Below are positions 1 to 7,832 of a stretch of DNA of 64,000 nt, piece by piece. The DNA is from Acidobacteriota bacterium (GTDB taxonomy: Bacteria > Acidobacteriota > Terriglobia > Acidiferrales > UBA7541). The stretch's first letter is position 1, and each line of letters opens with the position of its first letter. The notes beneath the pieces were generated by a model, which searched no databases, had not been told where the DNA came from, and was given only the letters and a program-made list of their open reading frames with translations. The DNA is taken from contig PLUM01000097.1 of NCBI GenBank assembly GCA_003165465.1, forward strand, positions 1-64,000, given 5' to 3'. The position numbers and the translations under genes are program-made.

Positions 1-21
1 CGCGCAGCAACCCGCGCCGAG

Positions 22-248
22 GTGGCACAGGCTTTTTATCCTGAGCACGGCGAAGGGCAGCCTGTGTGGGTTTTGATTTTCTGGGTGCCCCATCCTTCGC
101 GTTTTGTGCGAAGGGTGGGTCCGTAGCGCACAAGCCATGATCGCGAGCACAGCCATTTCCGCCTGTGTGGTTTTGATTTGCGGCAAGCTTAAAAGTCAAA
201 AGAACACAGGCTGCCCTTCGCCGTGCTCAGGATAAAAAGCCTGTGCTA
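22..248. repeat. Composite REP-type inverted repeat
   Basis: Two long arms (25-67 and 203-246) are inverted copies of each other. Each is the common CACAGGC/GCCTGTG palindrome of this genome, but its centre holds an extra block reading CCTGAGCACGGCGAAGGGC instead of the usual short loop. Between the arms lie a second small hairpin (about 87-118) and a CCGCCTGTG half-arm near 165. The right arm ends in the GCTAC foot just beyond the sigma-factor stop codon. No gene is seen in this stretch. Confidence 0.75.
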
Positions 249-249
249 C

Positions 250-1146
250 TTACACCGCGCGGCGTTTCATGACGGTGGCGAGCGCGTCCTGGTATTCGGC
301 GAGCAGTTCACGCCTGAGCTTGGCGGCGACGCGCGCGTCCGGCGCTTCGTTTGTTGCGATGCGGCATTGCTCGATGGACTTTTCCAGGCTGGCGATAAAC
401 GCCTGGCATGGATCGCAGCCATTCATGTGCTTTTCGAGTTCGTCGCAAAGGGAATCGTCCAGTGCGTCGTCGAGATAGTTGGAGAGTTCGGCGAACATTT
501 CCTTGCAGCGCCGGTCACGGGGTTGCGCCTGAGTGGACGCAACATTTTTCGCGGCCTGCCGGGGAACGCCCGGAATATTTTGTCGATCAAGTTCCTTGCG
601 AACGAAGAGCCGCGCGCGATGCAACCGGACGCGTATCGTTCCCGCGCGCAGCCCCGTGATTTCGGCGATGTCCGCGTCCGATAGCTCCTCCATATCGTGC
701 AGCACCAGAATGAGCCGGTAATCCGGCGGCAATTTTTGCACCGCGTCCCGCAGGCGCTTCGCCTCCTCTCGCCGCGCAAACGCGGTTTCCGGCGTGCTCT
801 CCGTCCCGCCGGACAATTTTTCCAGCTCGCGCCGGTCCGGCATCAATTCATCGAGAGACAACGCTTCCCGGGGAGCGAATTTACTTTTGCGCCGACTCAT
901 CAGGCAGCGCGTTTTGGCGACTTTGTAGAGCCAAACCATCAGGGCGCGCGGGTTGTCAAATTTTGAAAGGCTGGGAACCGATTTCAGGAGGACTTCCTGC
1001 ATGGTGTCTTCGGCGTCCTGCCGCTGCCCGCAGACCTTCATGCTGAAAGAAAAAACAGTGTTTTGGAGCAACTCCAGGGCCTCGTCCAGCGATTTGGGAT
1101 CCTTGCGCTGAATGAGTTGCACCGCTTGCTCGATTTCAGGCCGCAT
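250..1146 (-). CDS. ECF RNA polymerase sigma factor with C-terminal zinc-finger (anti-sigma-like) domain
   Basis: This is a 298-residue sigma-70 family factor of the ECF type that would direct RNA polymerase to a stress or envelope regulon. Region 2 covers about residues 25-95, with AEDTMQEVLL and MVWLYKVAKTR. Region 4 covers about 130-190, with LPPDYRLILVLHDMEELS and the helix-turn-helix ending in IRVRLHRARL. A further 100 residues follow, holding a zf-HC2-like zinc finger: C214, then H240-x3-C244-x2-C247. That motif is normally found in the separate anti-sigma partner, so sensor and sigma appear joined in one chain, and no separate anti-sigma gene is seen next to it. It is a single-gene unit transcribed away from infC. 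The sigma call is firm; self-inhibition by the zinc finger is inference. Confidence 0.92.
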   Translation of the reverse strand: MRPEIEQAVQLIQRKDPKSLDEALELLQNTVFSFSMKVCGQRQDAEDTMQEVLLKSVPSLSKFDNPRALMVWLYKVAKTRCLMSRRKSKFAPREALSLDELMPDRRELEKLSGGTESTPETAFARREEAKRLRDAVQKLPPDYRLILVLHDMEELSDADIAEITGLRAGTIRVRLHRARLFVRKELDRQNIPGVPRQAAKNVASTQAQPRDRRCKEMFAELSNYLDDALDDSLCDELEKHMNGCDPCQAFIASLEKSIEQCRIATNEAPDARVAAKLRRELLAEYQDALATVMKRRAV

Positions 1147-1211
1147 CCAGCCAACTGTATCATGCCCGGCCGCTCCGCAAGCACTCGGCTCTTTGTCACC
1201 AACTCATGGTA

Positions 1212-1239
1212 TTGCCGTACATTCCCGCCGTGCTATACT
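1212..1239 (+). promoter_or_regulatory. Probable sigma-70 promoter of the infC operon
   Basis: TTGCCG (1212-1217) and TATACT (1234-1239) are separated by 16 bases. This is a good match to a housekeeping promoter, upstream of infC in the gap between the divergent sigma-factor gene and infC. A leader of about 110 bases would precede the infC start. Only the sequence match supports it. Confidence 0.55.
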
Positions 1240-1356
1240 TTGTGACCCAGTCCGATCCCGGGGAGAATACCGTACGGGAGAAGGGTTGGACGAAAGAATC
1301 CTGCGCGACGCCAAGGAATTTCAGGATTGGCTTGCGCGATTCTTGGAGGTGGGTTT

Positions 1357-1935
1357 ATCGCGGAACGTAGTTTTCGGCAGGCAGACCGGATTCGGATCAA
1401 CGATCGGATACGGGCGCGTGAAATTCGCGTTGTGGACGAAGATGGCGGCCAGCTGGGTGTCATGGTGCCGTTCGATGCGATCAAGCTTGCCCGGGAACGG
1501 GGGCTGGATCTGGTGGAAATTTCGCCGACCGCCGACCCGCCGGTTTGCAAGATCACCGACTACGGTAAGTATCTTTACCAGACCAACAAGAAGGCGCACG
1601 AGCAGCGCAAGCATCAGAAGGGCTCGGTGCTCAAGGAAGTGAAGTTCCGTCCCGCGACCGCGGAACACGATTATCAGGTTCGCAAGAACCAGATCATCCG
1701 GTTTCTCGGCGAAGGCCACAAGGTCAAGGCCATGATTTTTCATCGCGGACGCGAAATGGCCCATCAGGAAGTGGGCCGCGCAAAAATGAACCGGCTCTTG
1801 TTGGAAATCGTCGATCACGCGCTGGTTGAAATCGGCCCGCGCATGGAAGCGAATGTGTTGATGGCGCTACTGGCGCCCAAGCGCGGTGGAACGCCGGCGA
1901 AAGCGCCGGGCGCAGCCGCGGGCGGGCAGGCCTGA
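1357..1935 (+). CDS. infC: Translation initiation factor IF-3
   Basis: IF-3 binds the 30S subunit and checks initiator tRNA and start codon. The N-terminal domain (RINDRIRAREIRVVDEDG, then LGVM and ISPTADPPVCKITDYGKY) and the C-terminal domain (KEVKFRP, MIFHRGREM) are complete. The start is placed at an AUC codon at 1357: GGAGGT (1345-1350) lies six bases before it and the chain then begins with the expected short N-terminus. The frame stays open back to a TTG at 1327, but that codon has no ribosome binding site and would place the Shine-Dalgarno inside the gene. Rare AUU/AUC/AUA starts are typical of infC, because IF-3 discriminates against them and so represses its own synthesis. The C-terminus carries an Ala/Gly-rich tail. 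It is the first gene of infC-rpmI-rplT-pheS-pheT. Confidence 0.95.
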   Translation: MAERSFRQADRIRINDRIRAREIRVVDEDGGQLGVMVPFDAIKLARERGLDLVEISPTADPPVCKITDYGKYLYQTNKKAHEQRKHQKGSVLKEVKFRPATAEHDYQVRKNQIIRFLGEGHKVKAMIFHRGREMAHQEVGRAKMNRLLLEIVDHALVEIGPRMEANVLMALLAPKRGGTPAKAPGAAAGGQA

Positions 1936-1971
1936 AGCACCGCCGAAAAGAAATTCAGAGAGGAAATGTTT

Positions 1972-2190
1972 GTGGCAAAAAAAAAGGTAAAGAAGCTCAA
2001 GCTTAAGACACATCGCGGGGCGGCCAAGCGGTTTAAGATCACGTCGACGGGAAAAGTGATGCGCATGCATTCCGGCAAGCGGCACCTGCTGGGAACGAAA
2101 AAGGCCAACCGGATGCGCCGCCTGAAGAAAATGAAACAGGTTCATCCGGCCGACGCGGGCAACGTTCACAAGATGTTGCCGTACGGCTAA
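1972..2190 (+). CDS. rpmI: 50S ribosomal protein L35
   Basis: A short, very basic protein with the L35 signature KLKTHRGAAKRFKITSTGK near the N-terminus and HLLGTKKANRMRRLKK in the middle; it is part of the large ribosomal subunit. Two starts are possible: ATG at 1966 and GTG at 1972. The purine-rich GAGAGG at 1958-1963 is only 2 bases from the ATG but 8 from the GTG, so the GTG start is preferred (72 residues, against roughly 65 for the usual family member). It lies 36 bases after infC in the standard infC-rpmI-rplT order. The 285-base gap to rplT is unusually long for this operon and shows no further gene. Confidence 0.95.
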   Translation: MAKKKVKKLKLKTHRGAAKRFKITSTGKVMRMHSGKRHLLGTKKANRMRRLKKMKQVHPADAGNVHKMLPYG

Positions 2191-2475
2191 GATCGAAGAA
2201 GCAAGCAAGCTGCAAGAAACGTAATCCAGTTTTTCTTTTTGCTGCGCCAGGCAGAGCGCAACCCGCCACGGTGGGCCTGCCGGCCAGCGGTCCGGTCCAA
2301 ATCAGAAATGGGACTGGGCTATCGCTCGCGAAATTTTCGCAAACGCGAAACTTTCGCCGAGCTTCCAAACACGCCGTGGAGACGCTTTCGATTTCCGATT
2401 GTGCGCCGGTTCCCCTGCGCGGGGACTGCCACAATGCTTCGGAATTCGCCGCGCCTCCACACAGGAGAAAACACC

Positions 2476-2847
2476 ATGGCTCGAGTAAAACGCGGAACTA
2501 AACGCCGCGCGCGCCGCAAAAAGTTTTTAAAGCGGACAAAGGGATTCTTTCTTACAAAGTCGAAGCTCTACCAGTCCGCTCAGGAAGCGGTCAATCGCGC
2601 GGAGCGTTTTTCCTACCGCGATCGCCGCGTCCGCAAGCGCCAGTTCCGCACGCTGTGGATTCAGCGTATCGGAGCAGCCACCCGCACCGCGGGAATTTCC
2701 TACAGCCAGTTCATGCACGGGCTGAAGGCCGCGGGCGTCGAGATCGACCGCAAGATTCTGGCCGACATCGCCGTGAAGGATGCCGCCGGATTCACGCAAC
2801 TGATCGAGCAAGCGAAGGCTTCGCTCGGCGCAAAAGCAAAGGCGTAG
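2476..2847 (+). CDS. rplT: 50S ribosomal protein L20
   Basis: L20 is an early assembly protein of the large subunit, binding 23S rRNA. The 123-residue chain is full length. Its basic N-terminal extension ([16 protein letters not shown]) and globular part ([19 protein letters not shown], then [20 protein letters not shown]) are typical. The reading frame is open upstream to 2239, but the ATG at 2476 follows AGGAGA and gives the family N-terminus, so the extension is rejected. In other bacteria L20 represses this operon by binding its leader mRNA; the 285-base rpmI-rplT gap could hold such a site, but I could not identify a defined structure. Confidence 0.96.
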   Translation: MARVKRGTKRRARRKKFLKRTKGFFLTKSKLYQSAQEAVNRAERFSYRDRRVRKRQFRTLWIQRIGAATRTAGISYSQFMHGLKAAGVEIDRKILADIAVKDAAGFTQLIEQAKASLGAKAKA

Positions 2848-2871
2848 CGAGCCGTACCATCTAGCGCATGT

Positions 2872-2898
2872 GGGGGCACGGCAATGCCGTGCCCCTAC
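2872..2898. repeat. GGGGCACGGC palindrome in the rplT-pheS gap
   Basis: A near-perfect palindrome (GGGGCACGGC / GCCGTGCCCC) with a 2-4 base loop, ending in CTAC. The same element recurs at 12935-12963, 13491-13518, 22086-22112 and 61792-61820. On RNA it would form a very stable hairpin between two cotranscribed genes. Confidence 0.8.
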
Positions 2899-2963
2899 AT
2901 GATTGTGGATGCACGATTCAGCGTTCCGTGCACGTTCAAATCGTGACGCATTTTTTGACGACA

Positions 2964-4082
2964 ATGCCCGAACCTCTTCAAAAAATTGAGCGGACGCTCC
3001 AGCAGCTTGAGGCTGGAACAAACGAGCAAGTGTCCGCTTTGTTCGTGGAAGTCCGCAAAAAATTCAACGACCAGGAAGCTCTTCGCCGCAAGGAAAACAA
3101 CCCTACCAACTTGCTCGTCTTCTGGACGACTTGGCTGGGCCGGAAATCCGGCGTCTTGACCAAAATTACAGAAAACTGGCTCAAGCCTTCTCCGCCCGAT
3201 TTGAAGCGTATCGTTGGCCAAGAACTCAATTCGTTGAAAGCGCATATCGAAGCGGTGCGCTTGGAACAGACCGCGGCCACCGAAATGGCGGCGGAAAGCG
3301 CGGCCAGCCTGCGCGAGCGCGAAGACCTCTCGCTTCCCGGCGTCGCGCGGCCGCTCGGCTCGCGGCATCCGCTGCGGCAGACGTTTGAGGAAATCGAGCG
3401 GATTTTTCTTTCGCTCGGCTATTCGGTGGTGGCCGGGCCGGAGATGGAAACCCCGTACTACAATTTCGAAGCGCTCAATATTCCCGAGCACCATCCCGCG
3501 CGCGACAACATGGACACGTTTTATATGGCCGCGCCTTCCGGTGCCGCGCCTCTCCTGCTGCGCACGCACACTTCGCCCATGCAAATCCGCACGATGGAAA
3601 AACAGCAGCCGCCCGTGCGCATCATCGTCCCCGGAAAAGTTTATCGCCGCGATAATCCGGACGCGACGCACGGCTTCATGTTCCACCAGATTGAGGGCCT
3701 GGCGGTCGATACGGACATCACGTTTTGCGATTTCCGGGGCACGGTCGAATACTTCGTGCGCGAGTTTCTCGGACCAAAGGTGAAGACGCGCCTGCGGCCC
3801 AGCTATTTCCCGTTCACCGAGCCTTCGGTCGAAGTGGACGCAACGTGCGTGTTTTGCGCCGGCAAGGGTTGTAATGTGTGCAAGCAGTCGGGATGGATCG
3901 AGCTCTTTGGCGCGGGCATGGTCGATCCCGCCGTCTACGGCTTCGTGAATTACGACGCGAAGAAACTTTCGGGCTTTGCCTTCGGGCTGGGCGTCGAGCG
4001 GCTGACGCAGCTTAAATATAACATCAACGATTTGCAGCTTTATTTTCAGAACGACGTACGATTCTTGCGGCAGTTCGCGTAA
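2964..4082 (+). CDS. pheS: Phenylalanine-tRNA ligase alpha subunit
   Basis: Catalytic subunit of the heterotetrameric enzyme that charges tRNA-Phe. The 372-residue chain has an N-terminal coiled coil (about 1-100) and the class II aminoacyl-tRNA synthetase core: motif 1 around HPLRQTFEEIERIF, motif 2 around RTHTSPMQIRTM and VYRRDNPDATH, motif 3 GFAFGLGVERLTQL. A Cys cluster, CVFCAGKGCNVC, lies shortly before motif 3. The ATG at 2964 is preferred because the protein then begins MPEPLQKIERTLQQLE. The frame is open to 2868, but that extension runs across the palindromic repeat and looks non-coding. No strong Shine-Dalgarno precedes the chosen start. Confidence 0.95.
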   Translation: MPEPLQKIERTLQQLEAGTNEQVSALFVEVRKKFNDQEALRRKENNPTNLLVFWTTWLGRKSGVLTKITENWLKPSPPDLKRIVGQELNSLKAHIEAVRLEQTAATEMAAESAASLREREDLSLPGVARPLGSRHPLRQTFEEIERIFLSLGYSVVAGPEMETPYYNFEALNIPEHHPARDNMDTFYMAAPSGAAPLLLRTHTSPMQIRTMEKQQPPVRIIVPGKVYRRDNPDATHGFMFHQIEGLAVDTDITFCDFRGTVEYFVREFLGPKVKTRLRPSYFPFTEPSVEVDATCVFCAGKGCNVCKQSGWIELFGAGMVDPAVYGFVNYDAKKLSGFAFGLGVERLTQLKYNINDLQLYFQNDVRFLRQFA

Positions 4083-4105
4083 ACAAATTGCGCGGCGTGC
4101 GGCGG

Positions 4106-4234
4106 TTGCTGTAGCCCGCCTCTTCAGAGGCGGGGATTTTTGTCGGCATCGGCGGGATGGTCCGGACATACGAGATTTGAGGCGTGCGGGGGGCGACGGA
4201 AAACCCCCGTCTCTGAAGAGGCGGGCTACAGCAA
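4106..4234. repeat. REP pair, GTAGCCCGCCTC type
   Basis: Two inverted copies of a palindrome (arms CCCGCCTCTTCAGAGGCGGG, at about 4112-4134 and 4206-4227), each with a GTAGC foot pointing outward, lie between pheS and pheT. They match the general design of the other REP pairs here (GTAGC foot, CTTCAG centre) but with different arm bases. Confidence 0.85.
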
Positions 4235-4306
4235 TACGGTGACGCGTGGCCATCGTGTTTTGCATATGCGCGAGTTGTTCCGGCTCTGGCAGGTAAAAGA
4301 CTAGCG

Positions 4307-6370
4307 ATGAAAATTCTCTACAACTGGCTCAAGGAATTCGTCGATCTCGCGGCGGCGCCCGAGGAACTGCGCACGCGGCTCTCGCTTTCCGGCACGGCCA
4401 TCGAGGCGCTGGAGCAGACCGCGGCCGGCCCGCTGCTTGACGCCGAGTTGACTTCGAACCGCGCCGATTGCCTGGGCCACTACGGCATCGCGCGCGAAGC
4501 GGCGGCGCTCTATGGCCTTCCGCTCAAGCCCGTCGACCCGCGCCCGCGCGAATCTTCCGAACAGGTTTCCAGCGCGACGCGCGTGCAAATCGATTGCCCC
4601 GAACTGTGCGGCCGCTACACGGCGCGCGTCGTGCGCGGCGTGAAAGTGGGGCCGTCGCCCGACTGGCTGCGCCAGCGGCTCGAAGCGCTCGGCCAGGCCT
4701 CGATCAACAACGTGGTGGACGCGACCAACTACGTCATGCTCGAACTCGACCATCCCCTGCACGCGTTTGACCTGGATTTGCTGGCCGAGCAGCGCATCGT
4801 GGTGCGCCGCGCGCGCGCCGGAGAAAAAATGCGCACGCTGGACGGCATCGAGCGCACGCTCACCACGGAAATGTGCGTGATCGCCGACGGCGCGCGCGCC
4901 GTGGCCATCGCCGGAGTGATGGGCGGCGGCGACAGCGAGATTCGCTCGGCAAGCCGCAACCTTCTGATCGAAGCGGCGGTGTTCGATCCAATCTCCATTC
5001 GTCGCACATCGAAAACGCTCGGCCTGCGCACGGAAGCCTCGATGCGTTTTGAGCGCGGCGCGGACCTGGAAATGGCCGAGACCGCTTCGCGCCGCTGCGC
5101 CGAACTCATACTCCAGTTGGGCGGCGGCGAAGCCCTCGCGGGCGTGGTGGACGTCTATCCCGGACGCGCCGCTGCACCGGCGATCACGCTGACGCGCGAG
5201 GAATTTCTGCGCGTGATGGGCGCGGACGTGCCCGGCGCGGAAATTGAAACAATTCTCGCGGGGCTGGGATTCGCACCAGTGCGTTCGGGAGCGGCCGCGT
5301 GGAAGTGTACGCGCCCGTCCTGGCGCGGAGACGTGACGCGCGAAGTGGACTTGATCGAGGAAGTCGCGCGAATTTATGGCGTGGACAAATTTCCGGCGCG
5401 TCTGCCCGCCGCAAAGCTGCCCGCCGCGCGCCTTGCATACGCCGAAGCCGACGACCGCCTGCGCGAAATTCTGATCGGCCTCGGCTACCAGGAAATCATC
5501 ACGATTCCCATCGTGGACGAACCGAGCGACGCGATGTTCCGCGCGCCACATACGACGTCCGCGCGCATCGCGAATCCGCTGGCCGAGGACGCCAGCGTGA
5601 TGCGCTCGTCCGGAGCCGTGTGCATGGCGCGCACGCTGGAATGGAATATGAATCACGGGCAGCGCAACGTGCGCCTGTTTGAATTTGGAAAAACGTATGG
5701 CTGGAATGGCGCCGAGCCGGTCGAAACGCGAATCGTGACGCTCGGCGCAACGGGCCTGGCGCGGGAAAAAGGCGTCTCGGAAAACGAGCGCGCCTACGCG
5801 TTTGCTGACCTGAAGGGCGACCTCGACCAGATCGGGCATCTCTCCGGCGGATTCGCGTGGACCGCCGGCGGCCCCGAATGGCTGCATGGCGCGCACGCGG
5901 GAACGATTTCGCTGCGCGGCGACGGCGCGGCGGCGCGGCCGGTCGGACACGCCGGCCAGCTTGCGCGGCGCGTTTCCGAGCGATTCAAGCTGCGGCAGGA
6001 TGCGTATATCGCGGAACTAGAACTGGAACCGCTGTGCGCGGGCTACAAAACCGCGCGCGCGGCGTTGCGCTATAAACCGCTCTCGCGGTTTCCGGCGGTC
6101 GAGCGCGACTTCTCATTGGTTCTCGCCGAGGGAACGCCGTTTGCCGGCATCGAACATGCGATTCGCGCCCTGGGCATCGCGGAAATTTCGGCGATCGACG
6201 CCGTCGATTTATTTCGCGGCAAGAATATGCCCGAAGGAAAATTCGCGATGCTCGTTCGCGTGAAGTTCGAAAGCCGCCAGGCCACGCTCACGGAAGCGCA
6301 ACTGACCGATTTTTCCATGCGAATCCTCGCCACGCTCGAGCAAAAGCTTGGCGCAGCCCTGCGCGCCTAA
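4307..6370 (+). CDS. pheT: Phenylalanine-tRNA ligase beta subunit, short form
   Basis: The beta subunit carries editing and tRNA-binding functions of PheRS. At 687 residues it is about 110 shorter than the usual form of roughly 800. The N-terminal MKILYNWLKEFVDL runs almost directly into ELTSNRADCLGHYGIARE, so the EMAP/OB-fold tRNA-binding domain normally inserted after about residue 40 is absent. The B3/B4 editing region (GRYTARVVRGV, INNVVDATNYVMLELDHPLHAFD), B5 domain, catalytic-like core and C-terminal ferredoxin-like anticodon-binding domain (YKPLSRFPAVERDFSLV to the end) are present. It lies 224 bases after pheS, with a REP pair between them. The call is secure. Confidence 0.96.
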   Translation: MKILYNWLKEFVDLAAAPEELRTRLSLSGTAIEALEQTAAGPLLDAELTSNRADCLGHYGIAREAAALYGLPLKPVDPRPRESSEQVSSATRVQIDCPELCGRYTARVVRGVKVGPSPDWLRQRLEALGQASINNVVDATNYVMLELDHPLHAFDLDLLAEQRIVVRRARAGEKMRTLDGIERTLTTEMCVIADGARAVAIAGVMGGGDSEIRSASRNLLIEAAVFDPISIRRTSKTLGLRTEASMRFERGADLEMAETASRRCAELILQLGGGEALAGVVDVYPGRAAAPAITLTREEFLRVMGADVPGAEIETILAGLGFAPVRSGAAAWKCTRPSWRGDVTREVDLIEEVARIYGVDKFPARLPAAKLPAARLAYAEADDRLREILIGLGYQEIITIPIVDEPSDAMFRAPHTTSARIANPLAEDASVMRSSGAVCMARTLEWNMNHGQRNVRLFEFGKTYGWNGAEPVETRIVTLGATGLAREKGVSENERAYAFADLKGDLDQIGHLSGGFAWTAGGPEWLHGAHAGTISLRGDGAAARPVGHAGQLARRVSERFKLRQDAYIAELELEPLCAGYKTARAALRYKPLSRFPAVERDFSLVLAEGTPFAGIEHAIRALGIAEISAIDAVDLFRGKNMPEGKFAMLVRVKFESRQATLTEAQLTDFSMRILATLEQKLGAALRA

Positions 6371-6394
6371 CCTGTATTTCTCAGGAATATTTTT

Positions 6395-6473
6395 GTAGCA
6401 CAGGCTTCAGCCTGTGTGGTTTTGATTTGTGGCAAGCCAAAGTCAAAAGAACACAGGCTGAAGCCTGTGCTAC
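6395..6473. repeat. REP pair, GTAGCACAGGC type
   Basis: The commonest repeat of the window. GTAGCACAGGCTTCAGCCTG on one side and its inverted copy on the other are joined by a conserved spacer of about 35 bases (TTTTGATTTGTGGCAAGC, then AAGTCAAAAGAA). It sits downstream of pheT. Confidence 0.9.
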
Positions 6474-6583
6474 TGGCTGCACACGGCGGTATATAGACGG
6501 TACGCCCCCAGTCCATGCCTCTGGCGCTCGCGCATGGCGGTTGCATAGAATGGCAATTTGCAATGGATTGCAGTGGAGGATTC

Positions 6584-7432
6584 ATGAACCGCAAGCATCG
6601 TCAAAAAGAAATCGAGCCGCCCTACCGCGATCCGATCTTCATGGAAAGCCAGCCGGCGCGCTCGGTGCGCATGACGACCGAATACATCGATCCGCTCGAG
6701 CGGCTTCGGCGGGAAAATATTGGCGACACGATCGTCATGTTCGGATCGGCGCGGATCAAGTCGCGCGAACAAGCCCAGGCGCACTTGCACAAGCTGCGGA
6801 AGGAAAAGCAGCGCCACGCCACGCTCGAATACCGGGTCTCTCTGCGCGACGCGAAGGCGGCGCTCGAGATGTCCCGCTACTACGAAGAGGCGCGCGAACT
6901 GGCGCGGAAGATTACGTCGTGGTCCATGTCGCTCGGCGAGCATCCGCGGCGCTTCGTGATCTGCTCGGGCGGAGGCCCTGGAATCATGGAGGCGGCCAAT
7001 CGCGGCGCGGCCGAGGCGGGAGGAAAATCCATCGGCCTGAGCATCGAACTGCCGCACGAGCAGCGGCCCAACGATTACATCAGCCCGGAGCTGAGTTTCA
7101 TGTTTCATTATTTTTTCATGCGCAAGCTGTGGTTCGCGCAGCTAGCCAAGGCGCTGATCGTGTTTCCCGGCGGATTCGGCACCATGGATGAACTTTGGGA
7201 AATGCTCACGCTGTCGCAAACGGGAAAACTCGGGCGGCGGAACCTGATTTTGATTTATGGGCGCAAGTATTGGGACCGCGTGCTCGACTGGAAACACATG
7301 CTGCGCTGCGGAACCATCAACCGGCACGAATACGGCCTGCTCGAGTTTGCCGACACCGTGGACCAGGCGTTCGACCGCGTGCGCGACGGCCTAGAGAAAC
7401 ATCACCTCGAGCCGGATAAGCTGCTGGTGTAG
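6584..7432 (+). CDS. LOG-family (TIGR00730-type) nucleotide phosphoribohydrolase-like protein
   Basis: A Rossmann-like protein of the family often mislabelled lysine decarboxylase. Characterised members release a free base from nucleoside 5'-monophosphates (cytokinin activation in LOG, pyrimidine/purine nucleotide hydrolysis in PpnN). The signatures are GGGPGIMEAANRGA near residue 130 and PGGFGTMDELWE near residue 195, with the conserved Arg and Glu of the active site. An extra N-terminal stretch of about 90 residues is rich in charged residues, as in the larger subgroup. The start at 6584 follows GGAGG at good spacing; upstream in-frame codons to 6515 lack a binding site. It stands alone between repeats. 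The substrate is not predictable from sequence. Confidence 0.85.
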   Translation: MNRKHRQKEIEPPYRDPIFMESQPARSVRMTTEYIDPLERLRRENIGDTIVMFGSARIKSREQAQAHLHKLRKEKQRHATLEYRVSLRDAKAALEMSRYYEEARELARKITSWSMSLGEHPRRFVICSGGGPGIMEAANRGAAEAGGKSIGLSIELPHEQRPNDYISPELSFMFHYFFMRKLWFAQLAKALIVFPGGFGTMDELWEMLTLSQTGKLGRRNLILIYGRKYWDRVLDWKHMLRCGTINRHEYGLLEFADTVDQAFDRVRDGLEKHHLEPDKLLV

Positions 7433-7510
7433 GAATCTGTCCCACGGAAAAGTTCGGACACTGTAAATATGCGGTGTCTTGTTTTTGCAATGCTCTGTTT
7501 TTGCAATGCT

Positions 7511-7704
7511 CAAAGTCCCGTAGGGACGTCATAGCGTAGCCCACCGCTTCAGCGGTGGGTGCGCGCAGCGTGATGATTCAAAGCCCCGTAGGGGCGGTAC
7601 ACGGCGCCATTCACGGTGTGCCGCCCCTACGGGGCTTTGGTTTGTGCATTTTCGCATTCCCACCGCTGAAGCGGTGGGCTACAGTATTTCGTCCCTGACG
7701 GGAC
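7511..7704. repeat. Three nested inverted repeats
   Basis: Outer pair GTCCCGTAGGGAC (7515 region) with CGTCCCTGACGGGAC (7689-7703); middle REP pair GTAGCCCACCGCTTCAGCGG (7536-7560) with its inverse (7657-7680); inner pair CAAAGCCCCGTAGGGGCGG (7577-7600) with its inverse (7615-7638). Each could fold alone, and together they give one long nested cruciform. No gene is seen in the 400 bases from 7433 to 7832. Confidence 0.85.
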
Positions 7705-7769
7705 TACGACTGCCCGCACATTTCGCGCTGTGCCGATACGTCTCGAATACTGGAAACGATTAGAAATAC

Positions 7770-7806
7770 AAACGGGCCGCCTCGATAAAATCGCGGCGGC
7801 CCGTTT
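7770..7806. terminator. Strong hairpin between convergent genes, probable bidirectional terminator
   Basis: A perfect 12-bp stem (AAACGGGCCGCC / GGCGGCCCGTTT) with a 13-base loop lies 26 bases beyond the stop of the minus-strand zinc-ribbon gene and downstream of the plus-strand LOG gene. The stem is flanked by T/A-rich bases on both sides (CTGATTTTT on plus, GTATTTCT on minus). Confidence 0.65.
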
Positions 7807-7832
7807 CTGATTTTTGAGGAATGATTCAGGAA

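Noticed and set aside
2191-2475. An extra gene between rpmI and rplT
   Set aside because: Open frames on both strands are short or overlap non-coding sequence and have no ribosome site; the stretch looks like a leader.
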